Shown here piece by piece: positions 1 to 6,069 of a stretch of DNA of 6,872 nt; positions within the stretch are counted from its first letter, which is position 1, and each line of letters opens with the position of its first letter. A program made the translations under genes and the position numbers. Under the pieces are notes generated by a model. It was not told the DNA's origin and ran no database searches. It was given only the letters and a program-made list of their open reading frames with translations. The stretch comes from Pseudomonadota bacterium (lineage in GTDB: Bacteria > Desulfobacterota > Desulfobulbia > Desulfobulbales > Desulfocapsaceae), in the NCBI GenBank assembly GCA_023412495.1, contig JAEYNP010000136.1:1-6872 (forward strand). Direction: 5' to 3'.

Positions 1-52
1 GAGCATGATCGCTGGAACAGCAAGAAGTATGGGAGTAACAGTTGAACAATAA
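1..52 (+). CDS. rplK: 50S ribosomal protein L11, C-terminal end (partial)
   Basis: Only the last 16 complete codons and the TAA stop (50-52) are present; the gene begins before the window. The residues SMIAGTARSMGVTVEQ match the conserved C-terminus of L11, where GTARSMG followed by a short hydrophobic/acidic end is typical. L11 binds the 23S GTPase-associated centre (helices 43-44) at the base of the L7/L12 stalk, and its C-terminal domain, seen here, is the RNA-binding half. The gene order L11 then L1 is the usual bacterial one and supports the call. The 68-base gap to rplA, with no terminator, suggests co-transcription with rplA. Confidence 0.9.
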   Translation, partial: SMIAGTARSMGVTVEQ

Positions 53-77
53 TCAACATGTTAATTAAGGCAAATCA

Positions 78-103
78 GTGGGAGGCAAGAGCCGTTTGAC
101 CAC
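78..103 (+). promoter_or_regulatory. L1-binding mRNA fold (23S L1-site mimic) ahead of rplA
   Basis: The RNA folds as outer helix GUGG (78-81) with CCAC (100-103), a GA bulge (82-83) facing GUUUGA (94-99), and inner helix GGC (84-86) with GCC (91-93) closed by the loop AAGA. The same order of elements, GUGGGAGGC...GCCG...ACCAC, occurs in the L1-stalk region of E. coli 23S rRNA (from memory), and archaeal L1 operator mRNAs share the GA-GGC/GCC-G core. The fold ends one base before the rplA Shine-Dalgarno AAGGAGG (105-111), so bound L1 should block ribosome loading. Feedback repression of rplA by L1 is the inferred role. In E. coli the equivalent site lies upstream of rplK, whereas here it lies between rplK and rplA. 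The fold is seen directly; binding is inferred. Confidence 0.8.
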
Positions 104-120
104 GAAGGAGGAATATAAAG

Positions 121-819
121 ATGCCAAAAAGAGGAAAGAAATATCAAGATAGTATTAAAAGTTTTGATAAACAAAAATTACATGATTTAACAGAAGCTGT
201 AGATGTAGTATTAGGTACAGCGAAAGCTAATTTTGATGAAACAATAGAGCTTCATGTAAAATTAGGAGTAGATCCAAGACACGCAGACCAACAAGTAAGA
301 GGAGCTGTAGTTCTCCCTCACGGAACTGGTAAAAGTGTACGTGTTTTAGTATTTGCTAAAGGTGATAAAGCTAAAGAAGCTTTAGATGCAGGTGCTGAAT
401 ATGTAGGCGAAAATGAATTAGCAGATAAAATTCAAAAAGAAAACTGGTTTGATTTTGATGTTGTTATCGCAACTCCAGATATGATGGGTGTTGTAGGAAA
501 GCTTGGTAGAGTATTAGGACCTAAAGGAATAATGCCAAACCCTAAATCAGGAACTGTAACATTTGATTTAGCAAAAGCTATTCAAGAAATCAAAGCTGGT
601 AAAGTTGAGTACAGACTTGACAAAACTGCTATTATCCACGTTCCAGTAGGAAAAAAATCTTTCGGTACAGAGAAATTAGTTGATAATATAACAGCTATAA
701 CAGATGCTATAGTTAAGGCGAAACCATCATCAGCTAAAGGTAATTACTTAAAGAGCGTTTCATTGACAAGCACAATGGGACCTGGAGTTAAATTAAATAC
801 ATCTAAGTTGATGAATTAA
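121..819 (+). CDS. rplA: 50S ribosomal protein L1
   Basis: The 232-residue product has the normal length for bacterial L1 (E. coli 234). L1 forms the mobile L1 stalk of the 50S subunit, helps release deacylated tRNA from the E site, and acts as a translational repressor of its own mRNA. The L1 family signature [10 protein letters not shown] is at residues 133-142, in the domain inserted in the middle of the protein. The C-terminal TMGPG (218-222) corresponds to the conserved Thr-Met-Gly RNA-contact patch of domain I. The ATG start is supported by AAGGAGG (105-111) nine bases upstream and by the MPKRGKKY N-terminus, common in Firmicutes. It follows rplK by 68 bases, and the L1-binding fold sits in that gap. 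It ends with TAA, with no terminator hairpin directly after it. No odd residues were noticed. Confidence 0.98.
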   Translation: MPKRGKKYQDSIKSFDKQKLHDLTEAVDVVLGTAKANFDETIELHVKLGVDPRHADQQVRGAVVLPHGTGKSVRVLVFAKGDKAKEALDAGAEYVGENELADKIQKENWFDFDVVIATPDMMGVVGKLGRVLGPKGIMPNPKSGTVTFDLAKAIQEIKAGKVEYRLDKTAIIHVPVGKKSFGTEKLVDNITAITDAIVKAKPSSAKGNYLKSVSLTSTMGPGVKLNTSKLMN

Positions 820-832
820 TATAAATCTAAAC

Positions 833-861
833 TTTATCGAAAATTATAAAAGAACTATAAA
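833..861 (+). promoter_or_regulatory. Weak candidate sigma-A promoter before the rplJ leader
   Basis: TTTATC (833-838) and TATAAA (856-861) are separated by 17 bases in a very AT-rich stretch just after rplA. The -10 matches the consensus at five of six positions, the -35 at only three. A start near 868 would place the whole L10 leader in the transcript, and rplJ has its own promoter in B. subtilis, which makes the location sensible. In DNA this AT-rich such matches arise by chance, so read-through from rplK-rplA may be the only source of rplJ mRNA. Confidence 0.25.
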
Positions 862-902
862 AAAAGTATTCATATAAAATAACATAAACAATTGAATATC
901 TA

Positions 903-1022
903 CCGCAGAAAGCCGGAATTCCGATAGGAATTTAAAATGTAATTCGAAAGATTTGCTATCCAGCCGAGGAAGAACTATTTATTACAATAAATTCTCTTCG
1001 TCTGCGAGGAGATTTTTGTTTG
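903..1022 (+). promoter_or_regulatory. L10 leader (L10-L12 autoregulatory attenuator)
   Basis: This stretch resembles the Rfam L10_leader class of low-GC Gram-positives: an ACCGCAGA box, a branched middle region, a CCGAGG box, then an intrinsic terminator before rplJ. Hairpins visible are AAUUCC (917-922) with GGAAUU (927-932), loop GAUA, and 939-945 with 950-956, loop GAAA, with one U-U mismatch. A candidate antiterminator is CGCAGA (904-909) with UCUGCG (1001-1006) stacked on CGAGGA (965-970) with 995-1000, both using terminator bases. In B. subtilis the L10(L12)4 complex binds such a leader and promotes termination. Here the sequence elements are visible, while the switching scheme is inferred. 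The exact protein-bound fold (kink-turn) could not be drawn with certainty. Confidence 0.85.
993..1021 (+). terminator. Intrinsic terminator-attenuator of the rplJ leader
   Basis: CUCUUCG (994-1000) pairs with CGAGGAG (1005-1011) through seven pairs including one G-U, with loop UCUG and an extra U993-A1012 pair. It is followed at once by UUUUUGUUU (1013-1021). It lies 15 bases before the rplJ Shine-Dalgarno, so termination here would prevent rplJ-rplL expression. Both arms are also complementary to upstream leader boxes, as expected of a regulated terminator. Confidence 0.85.
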
Positions 1023-1051
1023 TGGATGATAATCTAAGGAGGTGTAACTGG

Positions 1052-1555
1052 ATGAATCAAAACGTATTAGAGCAAAAAAAGCAGATCGTTAATGAAATAA
1101 GAGAAAAACTTGCAAGAGCACAATCTGTAGTACTAGTTGATTATAGAGGATTAACAGTTGAAAATGTTAGCGATTTAAGAAATAAATATAGAGCTGCTGG
1201 CGTTGAATGTAAAGTTTACAAAAATACTCTTATGAGATTTGCATTCAATGAGTTAGGAATTACAGAGTTAGACGAGCATTTAAATGGACCAAGCGCTATA
1301 GCAATAAGCTATGATGACGTAGTTGCAGGTGCAAGAATAACAAATGATTTCGCTAAAACTAATGACAAACTTAAAATAAAAGCAGGTGTTGCTGAAGGTA
1401 AAATATTAGATGTTAATGCTGTTAAAGCTTTAGCTGAGATACCACCAAGAGATGTATTGTTAGGTCAATTAGCTGGTGTATTACAAGCTAACATCAAGAA
1501 CCTTGCTTACATGTTAAGTCAAGTTAGTGAAAAACAAGGCGAAGTTACAGAATAG
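1052..1555 (+). CDS. rplJ: 50S ribosomal protein L10
   Basis: The 167-residue product matches L10 (E. coli 165). L10 anchors the L7/L12 stalk to 23S rRNA beside L11, and the L10-L12 complex represses its own operon. Visible are the conserved N-terminal VVLVDYRGLTV (26-36) and YKNTL (56-60) of the rRNA-binding domain. A linker IPPRD (130-134) then leads into a long C-terminal amphipathic helix (about 137-160) that carries L7/L12 dimers. The ATG at 1052 is chosen because AAGGAGGTG (1036-1044) precedes it by seven bases and the protein then aligns with the family N-terminus. The reading frame stays open upstream to a TTG at 953, but that stretch is the structured leader and encodes no L10-like residues. 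The stop is TAG, and rplL starts 84 bases later. Confidence 0.97.
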   Translation: MNQNVLEQKKQIVNEIREKLARAQSVVLVDYRGLTVENVSDLRNKYRAAGVECKVYKNTLMRFAFNELGITELDEHLNGPSAIAISYDDVVAGARITNDFAKTNDKLKIKAGVAEGKILDVNAVKALAEIPPRDVLLGQLAGVLQANIKNLAYMLSQVSEKQGEVTE

Positions 1556-1582
1556 TAGATAATAAAAATAAAATAAATCTAA

Positions 1583-1614
1583 GTGTCAACCTATATATTA
1601 AAAGTATGGCACAC
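1583..1614 (+). other. Possible stem-loop in the rplJ-rplL gap
   Basis: GUGU (1583-1586) pairs with ACAC (1611-1614). After a small internal loop, CC-AUA (1590-1595, with U1592 bulged) pairs with UAUGG (1605-1609), leaving a nine-base AU-rich loop. There is no U-tract, so it is not an intrinsic terminator. Its position 25 bases before the rplL start could suit mRNA processing or protection, but the stem is imperfect and may be chance. Confidence 0.3.
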
Positions 1615-1639
1615 AAAAATAGAAAGGAAATGGTATAAA

Positions 1640-2014
1640 ATGGCAAGTGAAAAAATACTTAATTTCATAGAAGAAATTAAAAAATTAACAGTATTAGAAT
1701 TAAATGAATTAGTAAAAGCAATAGAAGAAGAATTCGGAGTTTCTGCAGCAGCACCAGTAGCAGTTGCAGGACCAGCAGCAGCTGCACCAGTAGCTGAAGA
1801 AAAAACTGAGTTTGATGTAGTATTAGCAAACGCAGGAGCAGGAAAAATAAAAGTTATTAAAGTAGTTAGAGAATTAACTGGTTTAGGATTAAAAGAAGCT
1901 AAAGACATGGTAGACGGAGCTCCTCAAACAGTTAAGACTGGCGTATCTAAAGAAGAAGCTGATAAGATGAAAGCAGCTTTAGAAGCAGAAGGCGCAACAG
2001 TAGAAATTAAATAA
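1640..2014 (+). CDS. rplL: 50S ribosomal protein L7/L12
   Basis: The 124-residue acidic product has the standard L7/L12 length and three-part layout. The N-terminal dimerisation and L10-binding helices are residues 1-33. A flexible Ala/Pro/Val hinge covers about 35-52 ([20 protein letters not shown]). The globular domain (about 56-124) contacts EF-Tu, EF-G, IF2 and RF3; its conserved [10 protein letters not shown] (69-78) and TGLGLKEAK (80-88) face the factors. It is the only multi-copy ribosomal protein, present as two or more dimers per L10. ATG 1640 is chosen over earlier in-frame codons because [14 protein letters not shown] matches the family N-terminus. The ribosome site AAAGGAAA (1623-1630) is modest for such a highly made protein. 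Codon use is strongly A-ending (GCA, AAA, GAA). A strong terminator follows. Confidence 0.98.
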   Translation: MASEKILNFIEEIKKLTVLELNELVKAIEEEFGVSAAAPVAVAGPAAAAPVAEEKTEFDVVLANAGAGKIKVIKVVRELTGLGLKEAKDMVDGAPQTVKTGVSKEEADKMKAALEAEGATVEIK

Positions 2015-2027
2015 TTCATTCAGTTGA

Positions 2028-2066
2028 AAAAATCTCATGGCATAGCTGTGAGATTTTTCTTTTTTT
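2028..2066 (+). terminator. Strong intrinsic terminator after rplL
   Basis: Bases 2028-2041 pair with 2045-2058 in a 14-pair stem with two central G-U pairs and an AUA triloop. The core CUCAUGGC/GCUGUGAG is flanked by A-tract/U-tract pairs. The U-tract runs from 2054 to 2066, broken only by one C. It begins 14 bases after the rplL stop and should end most rplJ-rplL transcription, separating it from rpoBC. The A-rich 5' side could also let it act weakly on the other strand, but no gene there would need it. Confidence 0.95.
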
Positions 2067-2116
2067 GTAAATAATTTATAAATAATTGGTAATTATATAA
2101 TAAATCAAAAAATATA

Positions 2117-2145
2117 TTGACAAAAAAAATTCATAGTGATATTAT
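2117..2145 (+). promoter_or_regulatory. Sigma-A promoter for rpoB-rpoC (extended -10)
   Basis: A perfect -35 TTGACA (2117-2122), a 17-base spacer and TATTAT (2140-2145, five of six matches) form the promoter. TG at 2137-2138, one base before the -10, gives an extended -10 element. An A-rich spacer start follows the -35. Transcription should begin near 2151-2154, giving a 5' UTR of about 95-98 bases. A perfect TATAAT at 2150-2155 has no suitable -35 and is better explained as initial transcribed sequence. Placed just after the rplL terminator, this promoter uncouples polymerase genes from the ribosomal-protein operon. Confidence 0.85.
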
Positions 2146-2151
2146 AAAATA

Positions 2152-2248
2152 TAATGCGCAAGCATAAAATGTTGGCACAGAAATTGTATGTAATGTTTAT
2201 TTCTAAAATAAACACATAAAATTATTACTAAGACTAAGGGGTGAAAAA
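2152..2248 (+). other. rpoB 5' untranslated region with two small hairpins
   Basis: The predicted transcript starts almost directly with AUGC (2154-2157) and GCAU (2162-2165) closed by a GCAA tetraloop of the GNRA class. Further on, UGUUUAUUU (2194-2202) pairs with AAAUAAACA (2206-2214) around the loop CUA, a nine-pair AU-rich stem without a U-tract. Neither resembles a named leader known to me. The region ends in AAGGGGTG (2236-2243), the rpoB Shine-Dalgarno. A role in mRNA stability is possible but inferred. There is no strong alternative terminator pairing. Confidence 0.5.
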
Positions 2249-5200
2249 ATGCCGCATCCTGTGAAAATAGGTAATCGAGTAAGAATGAGTTACTCGAAAA
2301 TTGATGAAGTTTTAGAATTACCAGATTTAATTGAGGTTCAAAAAACATCATATGATTGGTTTATTAAAGAAGGCTTAAAAGAGGTTTTCGATGATATTTC
2401 TCCAATCGAAGACTATACTGGAAATCTAATATTAGAGTTTGTGGATCATTCTTTAGATGGTGAACCTAAGTTTAACCAGCTAGAGTGCAAAGAAAGAGAT
2501 GCAACATTTTCAGTACCATTAAAGATTAAAGTAAGACTTATTAACAAAGAAACAGGTGAAATCAAAGAACAAGAAGCGTTTATGGGTGATTTTCCTCTAA
2601 TGACTGAAAGAGGAACGTTTATCATAAATGGAGCTGAACGTGTAATCGTTAGCCAGTTAGTACGTTCACCTGGCGTTTACTATCAAATGGAAAGAGATAA
2701 AATTGGCAAGGAATTATATTCTTGCACAGTTATTCCAAATAGAGGCGCATGGTTAGAGTATGAAACTGACTCTAATGATATAATATCAGTTAGAGTTGAC
2801 AGAACAAGAAAACTTCCTATTACTGTATTGCTTAGAGCTATGGGATTACAAACTAATTCCCAAATCATTGAAGTTATAGGCGAATCAGAGCAACTACTTA
2901 AAACATTAGAGAAGGATACAACTACTAATAGTGAAGAGGCATTAATTGAGATTTATAAAAGATTAAGACCAGGTGAGCCTCCAACTTACGATAGTGCTTC
3001 ATCTCTAATTAATTCTTTATTTTTTGACCACAAAAGATACGATTTAGCTAAAGTAGGAAGATATAAATTCAATAAAAAATTATGTCTTAGATCTAGAGTT
3101 GAAGGTAAAAAAGTAGCAGAAGATGTAGTGGACAAAGAAACTGGAGAAATTATTGTTACAGCAGGTGAAATTTTAACTGAAAAGCTTATCAATCTAATAG
3201 AGGCTGCTGGAATTAACACAATTGACATATTAAATCATGACGACAAAGTAGTAAGAGTAGTAAGTAATAACTTTGTAAACACAAGTGTGTTTAATTTAGA
3301 TATAGACTTTGAAAAATTAGGGTTAAAAGAAAAAGTATACTATCCTACAATGAAGAAAATATTAAGTGAAAATGATAACATAGCTGATATTGAAAAAGCA
3401 ATTGTAGAAAACATAAAATCATTAACTCCTAAACATATAATAATCGATGATATGGTAGCGTCAGTTAATTATCAATTCAACCTTTTCAAAGGTATTGGTA
3501 AAATTGACGATATAGATCATTTAGGAAACAGAAGATTACGTTCTGTGGGAGAACTTTTACAAAATCAAGTTAGAGTTGGTCTTTCAAGGATGGAAAGAGT
3601 AGTTAAGGAAAGAATGACTATTCAAGACGTTGATGTTATAACACCTCAAGTTTTAATTAACATTAGACCAGTATCAGCAGCTATAAAAGAGTTCTTTGGA
3701 AGTTCGCAGCTTTCACAGTTTATGGATCAAACAAACCCATTAGCTGAATTAACTAATAAAAGAAGAATGTCTGCCTTAGGACCTGGTGGTTTATCTAGAG
3801 ATAGAGCCAGCTTTGAGGTTAGAGACGTTCATCATTCTCATTATGGTAGGATGTGTCCTATAGAGACTCCAGAGGGTCCAAATATCGGACTTATTACTTC
3901 CCTTGCAACTTATGCACGTATAAATGAGTATGGTTTCTTAGAATCGCCTTATAGAAGAGTTGATAAAGAAACAGGAGTTGTTAGTCAACAAATAGATTAT
4001 TTAACAGCAGATATAGAGGATAATATGATTGTAGCACAGTCTAATGAACCACTAGATGAAGACGGCAGATTTATACATAGTCGTGTTGTTGTTAGAGGTG
4101 CTAACGGAGCTCCAGAAATAGTTGCTAAAGAAAAGGTTGATTACATGGATGTATCACCTAAACAAGTAATTTCTGTTGGTACAGCAATGATACCTTTCCT
4201 TGAAAACGATGATGCTAACCGTGCTCTGATGGGTGCGAACATGCAAAGACAGGCAGTTCCTCTACTTATAACAGAAGCACCTATTATAGGTACTGGTATG
4301 GAGTATAAGGCTGCTAAAGATTCAGGTGTTGTTGTTATTGCTAAAAATGATGGTATTGCAGTTTCTGTAGCATCATCTGAAATAGTAATTAAAAGAAAAG
4401 ATAATGGAATGTTAGATAAATATCCATTGTTGAAGTTTAAGCGTTCAAATCAAGGTACTTGTTTAAATCAACGCCCTATTATTAATCATGGGGATGAAAT
4501 AAAAAAAGGCCAGATAATTGCAGATGGTGCTTCAACTGAAAACGGAGATATAGCAATAGGTAAAAACCTTCTAATAGGATTTATGACTTGGGAAGGATAT
4601 AACTATGAGGACGCTATATTATTAAATGAGAAGTTAGTAATGGATGATGTATTAACATCAGTTCATATAGAAGAATATGAGGCGGAAGCTAGAGATACTA
4701 AGCTTGGTCCAGAAGAAATCACTAGAGATATACCAAATGTAGGTGATGATGCTCTTAAAGACTTAGACGAGAGAGGAATCATTAGAATTGGTGCAGAAGT
4801 TGTTTCAGGAGATATATTAGTTGGTAAGGTTACACCAAAGGGTGAAACTGAACTTACTGCTGAAGAAAGATTACTTCGTGCTATTTTTGGTGAAAAGGCA
4901 AGAGAAGTAAGAGATACGTCTCTTAAGGTTCCACATGGTGAAACTGGTATTATAGTTGATGTTAAAGTGTTTACAAGAGAAAACGGTGATGAATTAAGTC
5001 CGGGAGTAAGCAAGTTAGTTAGAGTTTATATTGCTACTAAGAGAAAGATAAACGTAGGGGATAAAATGTGTGGTCGCCACGGTAATAAGGGTGTTATTTC
5101 TCGTATTATGCCAGAAGAAGATATGCCATATTTACCAGATGGTACTCCATTACAAGTTGTACTTAATCCGCTAGGGGTTCCTTCACGTATGAATATCGGT

Positions 5201-5974
5201 CAGGTACTTGAGGTTCATCTTGGTTTAGCAGCCAAAAAACTTGGATGGCATGTTGCAACTCCAGTTTTCGATGGTGCTTCAGAAGAAGATATTTTTGATG
5301 CATTAGAGCTAGCAGGATATCCAAGATCAGGTAAAATTAAATTAAGAGATGGTAGATCAGGTGAGTATTTTGATGGAGATGTTACAGTTGGTTACATGTA
5401 CATGTTAAAACTTCACCACCTTGTTGATGATAAGATACATGCTCGTTCAACAGGACCATATTCTTTGGTAACACAACAGCCACTTGGTGGTAAAGCTCAG
5501 TTTGGTGGTCAGAGATTTGGTGAGATGGAGGTTTGGGCGCTTGAAGCATATGGAGCTGCTCACACTCTACAAGAAATTCTGACTGTAAAATCTGATGATG
5601 TGACTGGTAGGGTTAAAACTTATGAAGCGATTGTTAAAGGTGAAAACATACCAGAACCAGGAGTTCCAGAATCATTCAAGGTTCTTATAAAAGAATTACA
5701 AAGCTTGGCGCTTGATATTAAAATTATTACTAGTGACCAAAATGAAATGGAAATCATTGAAACCGTTGACGATGAATACTCAGTGCTACAAGAGAGCATG
5801 GAAGACATAAGATTTGAAGATGACATAGAAGGCATGAGTAAAGTTTCAGTTGATGATATAGATGAGATTGACGATATATATGATGTAGACGATAGCAATG
5901 ATGATTTAGATGAGGATTTTGATGATCTTGATTCATCTACATTAGATTTAGAAATTGATGAAGATGATTTTTAA
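2249..5974 (+). CDS. rpoB: DNA-directed RNA polymerase subunit beta
   Basis: The 1241-residue product is a complete beta subunit of the Firmicutes type (B. subtilis 1193, E. coli 1342 with insertions). With beta' it forms the active centre of RNA polymerase. ATG 2249 is supported by AAGGGGTG five bases upstream and by [18 protein letters not shown]. Visible in order are the lobe/protrusion motif [16 protein letters not shown] (about 130-145), the rifampicin pocket [11 protein letters not shown]...GPGGL (484-515), GYNYEDAI with E787 and D788 near the catalytic site, and [12 protein letters not shown] with active-site lysines K939 and K947. The C-terminal [20 protein letters not shown] (about 1080-1099) packs against beta'. 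Residue 503 is Asn where E. coli has His526, a rifampicin-contact position. Residues 1161-1241 form a very acidic tail (37 Asp/Glu, 2 basic). It is likely co-transcribed with rpoC, 93 bases downstream. Confidence 0.99.
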   Translation: MPHPVKIGNRVRMSYSKIDEVLELPDLIEVQKTSYDWFIKEGLKEVFDDISPIEDYTGNLILEFVDHSLDGEPKFNQLECKERDATFSVPLKIKVRLINKETGEIKEQEAFMGDFPLMTERGTFIINGAERVIVSQLVRSPGVYYQMERDKIGKELYSCTVIPNRGAWLEYETDSNDIISVRVDRTRKLPITVLLRAMGLQTNSQIIEVIGESEQLLKTLEKDTTTNSEEALIEIYKRLRPGEPPTYDSASSLINSLFFDHKRYDLAKVGRYKFNKKLCLRSRVEGKKVAEDVVDKETGEIIVTAGEILTEKLINLIEAAGINTIDILNHDDKVVRVVSNNFVNTSVFNLDIDFEKLGLKEKVYYPTMKKILSENDNIADIEKAIVENIKSLTPKHIIIDDMVASVNYQFNLFKGIGKIDDIDHLGNRRLRSVGELLQNQVRVGLSRMERVVKERMTIQDVDVITPQVLINIRPVSAAIKEFFGSSQLSQFMDQTNPLAELTNKRRMSALGPGGLSRDRASFEVRDVHHSHYGRMCPIETPEGPNIGLITSLATYARINEYGFLESPYRRVDKETGVVSQQIDYLTADIEDNMIVAQSNEPLDEDGRFIHSRVVVRGANGAPEIVAKEKVDYMDVSPKQVISVGTAMIPFLENDDANRALMGANMQRQAVPLLITEAPIIGTGMEYKAAKDSGVVVIAKNDGIAVSVASSEIVIKRKDNGMLDKYPLLKFKRSNQGTCLNQRPIINHGDEIKKGQIIADGASTENGDIAIGKNLLIGFMTWEGYNYEDAILLNEKLVMDDVLTSVHIEEYEAEARDTKLGPEEITRDIPNVGDDALKDLDERGIIRIGAEVVSGDILVGKVTPKGETELTAEERLLRAIFGEKAREVRDTSLKVPHGETGIIVDVKVFTRENGDELSPGVSKLVRVYIATKRKINVGDKMCGRHGNKGVISRIMPEEDMPYLPDGTPLQVVLNPLGVPSRMNIGQVLEVHLGLAAKKLGWHVATPVFDGASEEDIFDALELAGYPRSGKIKLRDGRSGEYFDGDVTVGYMYMLKLHHLVDDKIHARSTGPYSLVTQQPLGGKAQFGGQRFGEMEVWALEAYGAAHTLQEILTVKSDDVTGRVKTYEAIVKGENIPEPGVPESFKVLIKELQSLALDIKIITSDQNEMEIIETVDDEYSVLQESMEDIRFEDDIEGMSKVSVDDIDEIDDIYDVDDSNDDLDEDFDDLDSSTLDLEIDEDDF

Positions 5975-5990
5975 TTAGATATAAATAAAA

Positions 5991-6031
5991 GAGTGTTGTT
6001 AGCTTCAATTTTAATTGCGTTAGCAACACTC
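5991..6031 (+). repeat. 41-base inverted repeat (stem-loop) between rpoB and rpoC
   Basis: GAGUGUUGUUAGC (5991-6003) pairs with GUUAGCAACACUC (6019-6031) over 13 continuous pairs, two of them G-U. After a small UU/C internal loop, CAAU (6006-6009) pairs with AUUG (6014-6017) around UUUA. The stem is the strongest structure in the gap. It is followed on the + strand by AAACAACTCTAAAAAA, not a U-tract, so it is not a forward intrinsic terminator. Read on the minus strand it is followed by TTTTATTTAT, which could be a weak terminator against antisense transcription. An RNA-processing or stability element between rpoB and rpoC messages is the other option. Confidence 0.85.
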
Positions 6032-6052
6032 AAACAACTCTAAAAAATAATG

Positions 6053-6069
6053 AAGGGAGCGGACTCCTT
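6053..6069 (+). promoter_or_regulatory. Shine-Dalgarno hairpin at the rpoC start
   Basis: The rpoC ribosome site AAGGGAG (6053-6059) is complementary to CUCCUU (6064-6069), the stretch that runs into the TTG start codon. AAGG pairs with CCUU, G6057 bulges, and AG pairs with CU around the loop CGGA. Both the Shine-Dalgarno and the first two bases of the start codon would be paired, so initiation may be damped or depend on ribosomes finishing rpoB. The pairing is seen directly; the effect is inferred. The stem is short. Confidence 0.5.

Noticed and set aside
953..1051. In-frame N-terminal extension of L10 starting at TTG 953
   Set aside because: It covers the structured leader and terminator, has no ribosome site, and the extra residues do not resemble L10. 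ATG 1052 with AAGGAGGTG fits the family.
1583..1639. N-terminal extension of L7/L12 from GTG 1583
   Set aside because: The 19 extra residues are not L7/L12-like, and ATG 1640 gives the exact family N-terminus and usual length.
1591..1908. Minus-strand reading frame opposite rplL
   Set aside because: It is a shadow of the Ala/Glu-rich L7/L12 codons; no recognisable protein, ribosome site or promoter.
2150..2155. Perfect TATAAT as an alternative rpoB -10
   Set aside because: No acceptable -35 at 16-18 bases and no TG extension; the TTGACA at 2117 is 27 bases away. TATTAT at 2140 with TG is better placed.
2142..2351. Minus-strand reading frame across the rpoB promoter and start
   Set aside because: It would run antisense over a clear promoter and ribosome site, has no family resemblance, and is explained by AT-rich sequence.
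4663..5013. 116-codon minus-strand frame inside rpoB
   Set aside because: Ser/Thr/Leu-rich shadow of conserved rpoB coding sequence with no supporting signals.
5620..5936. Two minus-strand frames (Ser-rich and His-rich) opposite the rpoB end
   Set aside because: GAT/GAA repeats encoding the acidic tail read as Ser/Ile or His/Gln/Leu on the other strand; low-complexity shadows.
5991..6050. Forward intrinsic terminator between rpoB and rpoC
   Set aside because: The stem is strong but is followed by an A-rich, not U-rich, stretch, and rpoC has no promoter of its own in the gap.
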